Source of the DNA: Alphaproteobacteria bacterium
Lineage (GTDB): Bacteria; Pseudomonadota; Alphaproteobacteria; Micavibrionales; Micavibrionaceae
Direction: 5' to 3'
Length of the DNA stretch: 10,247 nucleotides
NCBI GenBank assembly: GCA_030432775.1
Contig: JAUILO010000089.1
Coordinates: 1 to 10,247 of the forward strand
The translations under genes were made by a program, and so were the position numbers. The notes under the pieces were generated by a model that saw only the letters and a list, made by a program, of their open reading frames with translations, was not told the origin of the DNA and ran no database searches. Below, piece after piece: positions 5,937 to 10,247 of the stretch (position 1 is the stretch's first letter; each line of letters opens with the position of its first letter).

Positions 5937-6533
5937 TTATGGCTTGAAAACACGTGTAACGCCTCTGGCGATACCGCTGAGGCTATCCCATACCAGATTG
6001 CTTTTATCAGAGTTCAGCATGCTTTGCGCTCCTGATACTTTGACGCGTTTAAGCTGGTCATCCTGTATAACAAGGGTAAGGGTACGGTCAAATCCGGTAT
6101 TTGTTCTCTCGACATCAAGTTTGTAATCTATTTCGCCGAATTTCTGAGTGTCTTTATATTGAAGTTTGTAAACATCAATGGATGCCAGCAGTTCTTCCAG
6201 TTCCATGGCTTCGGCCGCTGTTCTTGGTTGCGGGCGTGCGCCGCTCAGAATTTCCGGCAGGATATCTTTTGTCTCAAGCTTTACAAAGCGTTCTTGGCCA
6301 ATGCCAAGTGTTTCAAAAACTTCATTGGTGGTCATTCCGGCTTTTAGCATCGCTGCGCGGTCTTCGAGTTGCTCTTGTGTTTCGAATAAATCGACATTGC
6401 TACGATCCGAACCCACGCGCAGCGCTTTGTTATCTGTTCCCGGAATTGTGGCACACCCGGCGGCCAAGAATGCAGACATAAGCAAAATGCCAGCTTTGAA
6501 ATGAGTTACGCGTTTTTTGCTGTTTGTGTTCAT
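5937..6533 (-). CDS. Outer-membrane lipoprotein with a BamE/SmpA-like motif
   Basis: The 198-residue product begins with a clear lipoprotein signal: basic residues (KKR), a hydrophobic core and lipobox LAAGC giving acylated Cys27; Ala follows, so outer-membrane sorting is expected. LKAGMTTNEVFETLG (63-77) resembles the first helix motif of the SmpA/OmlA fold (BamE: a Gly-Met-Thr turn, then a helix ending in Leu-Gly). Residues 121-167 alternate in a way that suggests beta strands, as in BamE, but an acidic Ala/Glu-rich insert (about 85-120) lies between. The protein is much longer than E. coli BamE (113). A ribosome binding site (AAAGGT) sits 8 bases before the start, and a good minus-strand promoter lies at 6591-6619. 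These features show that this strand is the coding one rather than the overlapping plus-strand frames. It lies tail-to-tail with bamD, which fits a BAM-related role, but that is inference; a general lipoprotein of unknown function is the safe call. Confidence 0.75.
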   Translation of the reverse strand: MNTNSKKRVTHFKAGILLMSAFLAAGCATIPGTDNKALRVGSDRSNVDLFETQEQLEDRAAMLKAGMTTNEVFETLGIGQERFVKLETKDILPEILSGARPQPRTAAEAMELEELLASIDVYKLQYKDTQKFGEIDYKLDVERTNTGFDRTLTLVIQDDQLKRVKVSGAQSMLNSDKSNLVWDSLSGIARGVTRVFKP

Positions 6534-6590
6534 GGGTGTTTACCTTTGTCGTCTTCAATTTATTTATTAATATCTTTAGAATAAGCAGGG

Positions 6591-6619
6591 AATAAAACAT
6601 AGGATTTTACAGAAGTCAA
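6591..6619 (-). promoter_or_regulatory. Promoter of the minus-strand lipoprotein gene
   Basis: On the minus strand TTGACT (6619-6614, five of six consensus bases) is followed after 17 bases by TTTATT (6596-6591, four of six). Transcription would begin about 50 bases ahead of the start codon at 6533. Spacing and position are what a sigma-70 promoter should show. Confidence 0.55.
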
Positions 6620-6739
6620 AAAATATTACGCAAACTTCTATTGCGTCTGCGAAATAATCGGAATGATATCTTATAAAAAAACTATCCCCGCTAAAGCACC
6701 TTATAACTTGCGATCAGGGATTTTATGAGCGGGTGACTC

Positions 6740-6796
6740 ATGCTAAATACTATATATGCTGACTTATTTATCGATCAAAAATGTCGTTCTGATTGA
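6740..6796 (+). other. Possible 18-codon upstream ORF overlapping the recN start
   Basis: An ATG at 6740 opens an 18-residue frame (MLNTIYADLFIDQKCRSD) that ends at TGA 6794-6796, overlapping the first 41 bases of recN in another frame. A still shorter frame, ATG-AGC-GGG-TGA, lies at 6725-6736. Because recN lacks a visible ribosome binding site, translation of these could influence recN. There is no conservation evidence, and chance is likely. Confidence 0.2.
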
Positions 6797-8405
6797 GGCT
6801 CTCACAATAGAGTTCCAAAACGGATTTTGTGCCCTGACTGGTGAAACCGGTGCGGGTAAATCGATATTGCTTGATTCTTTGGGACTCGCGCTTGGTGCGC
6901 GGTCTGATGCGGGACTTATTCGTAAAGGAGCGGATCAGGCGGCGGTGAGTGTTTGTTTTGATTTACCGAAAGATCACGCTGCTCATATGATGTTGCAGGA
7001 AAACGGTCTTGAAAGCGAAGACGGACAAATTGTGATGCGCCGTGTTGTGTCGCTGGATGGACGTAGCCGCGCTTTTGTAAATGACCAACCTGTAAGTATT
7101 GCGCTGCTCAAGGAATTTGGCCAGACATTGGTGGAAATTCACGGACAGTTTGAAACGCAAGGACTGCTTGATCCCAAAACACACCGTCTATTGCTGGATT
7201 CTTTTGCAGGTGTTAGTGCGATAAAACTGCAAGAAGCATGGAGCGCGTGGAGTAAGGCCGAACAAGCGGTTGTTGATGCCCAAAACGCTATCGAAGATGC
7301 GCGCCGTGAGGAAGATTATTTGCGCCAGTCACTGGAAGATCTGGATACGCTATCTCCTGAAAAAGGAGAAGAAGAAAAACTGTCGGATTTGCGCCAGCGT
7401 TTGATGTCGCGTGATCAGGTGATCGAGGCACTGAATAACGCATATAATTTTCTTGGTGCCGAAGATAGTGGCAGTGAACACAGATTGGGACAGGCATATA
7501 GCGCGCTGGACAGGATCAGTGATAAATTGGGCGCATCCGGTGATACAATATTACAAGCCCTTGATCGTGCCGCCTCGGAAATGCAGGAAGCGATTGCGCT
7601 GATACAATCATTATCCGCTGATATGGAAGCGGCTGATGATAATCTTGAGGATATTGATGATCGTCTGCATGATTTACGCGCGCAGGCACGTAAACATGGT
7701 TGCGTGGTTGATGAACTTCCGGATATGCGTCAGAAAATAGCTGCGCAGTTATCACAGATCCAGCATCAGGATGATATTATCGCCTCATTAATCAAGACTG
7801 CCCAGCAAGCCAAAGCTGGTTATGTGGCTATTGCAAAGGATAGCTCAGCCAAACGCAAAGCAGCCGCCAGTAGGCTTGATAAAGGTGTAATGGCCGAGCT
7901 TGTTCCGTTGAAGCTGGAGCGTGCGCGATTTGTGTCGGATGTGAAGGAGCTTCCCGAGGAACAGTGGGGCGTACATGGCATGGATCAGGTGCGTTTTCTT
8001 GTGGCAACCAATCCGGGGCGCGAGGCAGGACCATTGAACAAAATAGCATCTGGCGGCGAGATGGCGCGCTTTATGCTGGCGCTTAAAGTCGTGCTGGCCG
8101 AAAGCGGCGGACCGCAAACATTAGTCTTTGACGAGGTTGATACAGGTATTGGCGGCTCGACAGCTGCTGCGGTGGGCGAACGGTTATTGCGTCTTGCGCA
8201 GAGTAAACAGATATTGATCGTTACCCACTCACCGCAAGTCGCCGCCCGTGCTGGACATCACTTTATCGTGATGAAAGGTGGCGAAGATGATATTCGAACA
8301 AATATCATTACGCTGGATAAGGCACAGCAGCGCCGCGAGGAGATTGCGCGAATGTTATCCGGCGAACATATTACAGAGGAATCCCGCGCGGCTGCCGATA
8401 AATGA
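6756..8405 (+). CDS. recN: DNA repair protein RecN
   Basis: RecN is an SMC-like ATPase that acts early in double-strand break repair, tethering DNA and aiding RecA-dependent recombination. The 549-residue product matches the family length (E. coli 553). The N-terminal head half begins LTYLSIKNVVLIEALTIEF and holds Walker A GETGAGKS (29-36). The middle (roughly 155-375) is rich in charged heptad-like helices, giving the short coiled coil typical of RecN rather than the very long one of SMC. The C-terminal head half holds the ABC signature SGGEMAR (432-438), Walker B LVFDE (456-460) followed by DTG, and the switch His491 in VTHSPQV. The start is fixed: an in-frame TAA lies at 6744-6746 and the first residues are already the conserved first strand. 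No Shine-Dalgarno sequence is visible and no alphaproteobacterial SOS box (GTTC-N7-GTTC) is seen upstream. The gene is divergent from the lipoprotein gene and almost certainly co-transcribed with ligA. Confidence 0.97.
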   Translation: MLTYLSIKNVVLIEALTIEFQNGFCALTGETGAGKSILLDSLGLALGARSDAGLIRKGADQAAVSVCFDLPKDHAAHMMLQENGLESEDGQIVMRRVVSLDGRSRAFVNDQPVSIALLKEFGQTLVEIHGQFETQGLLDPKTHRLLLDSFAGVSAIKLQEAWSAWSKAEQAVVDAQNAIEDARREEDYLRQSLEDLDTLSPEKGEEEKLSDLRQRLMSRDQVIEALNNAYNFLGAEDSGSEHRLGQAYSALDRISDKLGASGDTILQALDRAASEMQEAIALIQSLSADMEAADDNLEDIDDRLHDLRAQARKHGCVVDELPDMRQKIAAQLSQIQHQDDIIASLIKTAQQAKAGYVAIAKDSSAKRKAAASRLDKGVMAELVPLKLERARFVSDVKELPEEQWGVHGMDQVRFLVATNPGREAGPLNKIASGGEMARFMLALKVVLAESGGPQTLVFDEVDTGIGGSTAAAVGERLLRLAQSKQILIVTHSPQVAARAGHHFIVMKGGEDDIRTNIITLDKAQQRREEIARMLSGEHITEESRAAADK

Positions 8406-8407
8406 CT

Positions 8408-8412
8408 GGAGA
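8408..8412 (+). promoter_or_regulatory. Ribosome binding site of ligA
   Basis: GGAGA lies 7 bases before the ATG at 8420, within the 14-base recN-ligA gap. It fixes the ligA start and supports translation as part of a recN-ligA operon. Confidence 0.75.
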
Positions 8413-8419
8413 CAGGCCC

Positions 8420-10247
8420 ATGAGCAAGAATGCAGAGCCGCCGCCTATGTTATTTGATCTGGACTATGAAAGCGTCAAAGGGCGGCATGCCAGTCTGGTC
8501 AAACAAATACAATCCCATGACGAAAAATATTATACCGATGATGCACCGACAGTAAGCGATGGCGAATATGATGTATTACGCCAGGAGCTTTTGTCACTAG
8601 AGGAAAAATACCCAGAGCTGGTAACGCCGGATAGTCCATCGCAGAAAGTCGGTATTGCGCCGGCAAAAGGCTTTGAAAAGGTAAAGCACGCCGTTCCTAT
8701 GCTCTCGCTTTCCAATGTGTTTAGCGAAGAAGATCTAAGCGATTTTATCGAGCGCATTAAACGGTTTTTGGGGTATGCCACAGATGACGTGATAGAGCTT
8801 GTGGCCGAACCCAAGATTGATGGTTTGTCTTGTTCGCTGCGTTATGAGCAAGGCGTGTTGATACAGGCGGCAACGCGCGGGGACGGTCAGGAAGGTGAGG
8901 ATATCACTGCCAATGTCAGAACTATATGCGATGTGCCGCAAAAGATAGATGCAGACGATGTTCCGGATATATTGGAAGTGCGCGGCGAGATTTATATCAG
9001 ACGAGGTGATTTTGCAAAATTGAATGAACAGCAAGAAGAACAGGGGAAACAGCCCTTTGCCAACCCGCGTAATGCGGCTGCTGGCAGTGTCCGGCAGCTT
9101 GATAGTAGCGTAACTGCCGCGCGCCCCTTGCGGTTTTTCGGTTATGCGCTGGGCGAGGTGAGTGCGCCTATTGCCACGACCCAGTGGGGAATACGGGAAA
9201 AGCTAACCCGGTGGGGTTTTTCGGAGAGCAAACCCGCAGGTCTTTATACTTCGCTAGAGCAACTCATGGAATATTATCAGGGAATTTTGGAAACACGCCC
9301 TGATATTGATTACGAAATTGACGGCATCGTTTATAAGGTGAATCGCCTTGACCTACAGGAACGCCTGGGATTTGTATCGCGCGCGCCGCGCTGGGCAACG
9401 GCACATAAATTTCCTGCTGAGCAAGCTGTTACGGTGCTGAATGATATCATTATTCAGGTGGGACGCACGGGTGCATTAACGCCGGTGGCTGTGCTGGAAC
9501 CTATTACGGTTGGGGGCGTTGTTGTCTCGCGTGCGACACTTCATAATGAAGATGAGCTGGAGCGAAAAGAAATTCTGATTGGTGACCATGTTATTGTTCA
9601 GCGCGCCGGTGATGTGATCCCGCAGATCGTTGGTCCTGTGGAGGGGCGACGCTGCGGCACCGAAACTAAATTCATCTTCCCGCATATATGCCCGGTTTGT
9701 GGCTCCGAAGCGGTACGCGAAGATGGCGATGTTGTTCGCCGCTGTACAGGCGGACTGATTTGTGGCGCGCAAGCGCTTGAACGGCTAAAGCATTTTGTAA
9801 GCCGTGATGCATTTGATATTGATGGTATGGGGGCTAAGGTCGTCGAACAGTTCTGGGAAAAGGGCCTTGTGAAAACGCCGGTTGATATTTTTAAACTCGA
9901 AGAGCGTAACAAAACACTGGAAGAGCCGATACAAACATGGAGCGGCTGGGGGCTGACTTCCGCTACCAATCTGTTCCAATCGATTAACGATAGACGTTCT
10001 ATAGCACTGGATAGATTTATTTATGCGCTGGGTATTCGTCAGGTCGGGCAAGTCACTGCGCGGCGTTTAGCACAGACCTATGGTGATCTTGATCACCTGC
10101 AAGAGGAAATGGCACAAGCCATGGAGATACAAAGTGCCTCATATGAACGGTTGATAGCAATCGAAGATATTGGCCCGTCAGTCACTGAGGACTTGCTCAA
10201 GTTTTTTGCCGAAAATCATAATCTAGAAGTGCTAGCCGATTTAAAAC
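8420..10247 (+). CDS. ligA: NAD-dependent DNA ligase LigA, 3' end outside window
   Basis: LigA seals nicks between Okazaki fragments and in repair, using NAD+ to adenylate its active-site lysine. 609 codons are visible and the frame is open to the right edge. Domain Ia has the NMN-binding pattern YYTDDAPTVSDGEYD (37-51). The adenylation domain carries the nucleophile Lys132 in AEPKIDG, and later EIDGIVYKV. The OB fold follows, then a four-cysteine zinc finger with Cys424, 427, 442 and 448, whose spacing equals that of E. coli LigA (408, 411, 426, 432). A helix-hairpin-helix region starts with FDIDGMGAKVVEQFW, and a second such segment, IEDIGPSV, lies near the right edge. From the offset to E. 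coli LigA (671 residues) about 80 residues are missing, which would be the C-terminal BRCT domain. An N-terminal extension of about 15 residues precedes domain Ia. The start has a good ribosome binding site. Confidence 0.97.
   Translation, partial: MSKNAEPPPMLFDLDYESVKGRHASLVKQIQSHDEKYYTDDAPTVSDGEYDVLRQELLSLEEKYPELVTPDSPSQKVGIAPAKGFEKVKHAVPMLSLSNVFSEEDLSDFIERIKRFLGYATDDVIELVAEPKIDGLSCSLRYEQGVLIQAATRGDGQEGEDITANVRTICDVPQKIDADDVPDILEVRGEIYIRRGDFAKLNEQQEEQGKQPFANPRNAAAGSVRQLDSSVTAARPLRFFGYALGEVSAPIATTQWGIREKLTRWGFSESKPAGLYTSLEQLMEYYQGILETRPDIDYEIDGIVYKVNRLDLQERLGFVSRAPRWATAHKFPAEQAVTVLNDIIIQVGRTGALTPVAVLEPITVGGVVVSRATLHNEDELERKEILIGDHVIVQRAGDVIPQIVGPVEGRRCGTETKFIFPHICPVCGSEAVREDGDVVRRCTGGLICGAQALERLKHFVSRDAFDIDGMGAKVVEQFWEKGLVKTPVDIFKLEERNKTLEEPIQTWSGWGLTSATNLFQSINDRRSIALDRFIYALGIRQVGQVTARRLAQTYGDLDHLQEEMAQAMEIQSASYERLIAIEDIGPSVTEDLLKFFAENHNLEVLADLK

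Noticed and set aside
6178..6504. Plus-strand frames opposite the lipoprotein gene
   Set aside because: They have no recognisable motif or ribosome binding site, whereas the minus-strand frame has a lipobox, a ribosome binding site and a promoter.
6641..6669. TTGCGT - 17 - TGATAT as the recN promoter
   Set aside because: Both hexamers match the consensus at about half the positions, which is not above chance in this AT-rich gap.

Overview
The window is a stretch of bacterial chromosome that strongly resembles the 3' end of the division and cell wall (dcw) cluster of an alphaproteobacterium. The conserved order ftsA - ftsZ - lpxC - bamD - recN - ligA is the arrangement known from Caulobacter-like and related genomes. 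FtsZ has the long disordered C-terminal linker common in that class, and the ftsA-ftsZ gap carries GANTC sites, the target of the CcrM methylase typical of Alphaproteobacteria. Base composition is moderate to AT-leaning, with very AT-rich gaps, so this is not one of the high-GC members. I cannot place it to order or genus.

Layout: 1-297 is the end of ftsA. 298-759 is a long non-coding gap with two perfect and one near-perfect DnaA boxes and five GANTC sites, followed by a strong ribosome binding site. 760-2601 is ftsZ, ended by a strong intrinsic terminator. 2662-2899 holds a perfect 16-bp palindrome and a candidate promoter ahead of lpxC (2900-3808). 3888-4901 encodes a queuosine-salvage enzyme of the Qng1/DUF2419 family, an unusual passenger in this block. 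5062-5883 is bamD. 5937-6533, on the minus strand, is a lipoprotein with a short BamE/SmpA-like motif, convergent with bamD. 6756-8405 is recN, divergent from the lipoprotein gene. ligA starts 14 bases after recN and runs off the right edge.

Functionally the genes cover division (FtsA tethers FtsZ to the membrane; FtsZ forms the ring), outer-membrane construction (LpxC commits to lipid A synthesis; BamD, and possibly the minus-strand lipoprotein, assemble outer-membrane proteins) and DNA repair/replication (RecN and NAD-dependent ligase). The two genes that do not belong to the usual core order are the Qng1-family gene and the reversed lipoprotein gene.

I see no tRNA, rRNA, CRISPR array, insertion sequence or phage gene. 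Nothing here looks like a wholly new system. The most rewarding points are the DnaA-box/GANTC region ahead of ftsZ, the bacterial Qng1 homologue, the palindrome ahead of lpxC and the recN start without a ribosome binding site.
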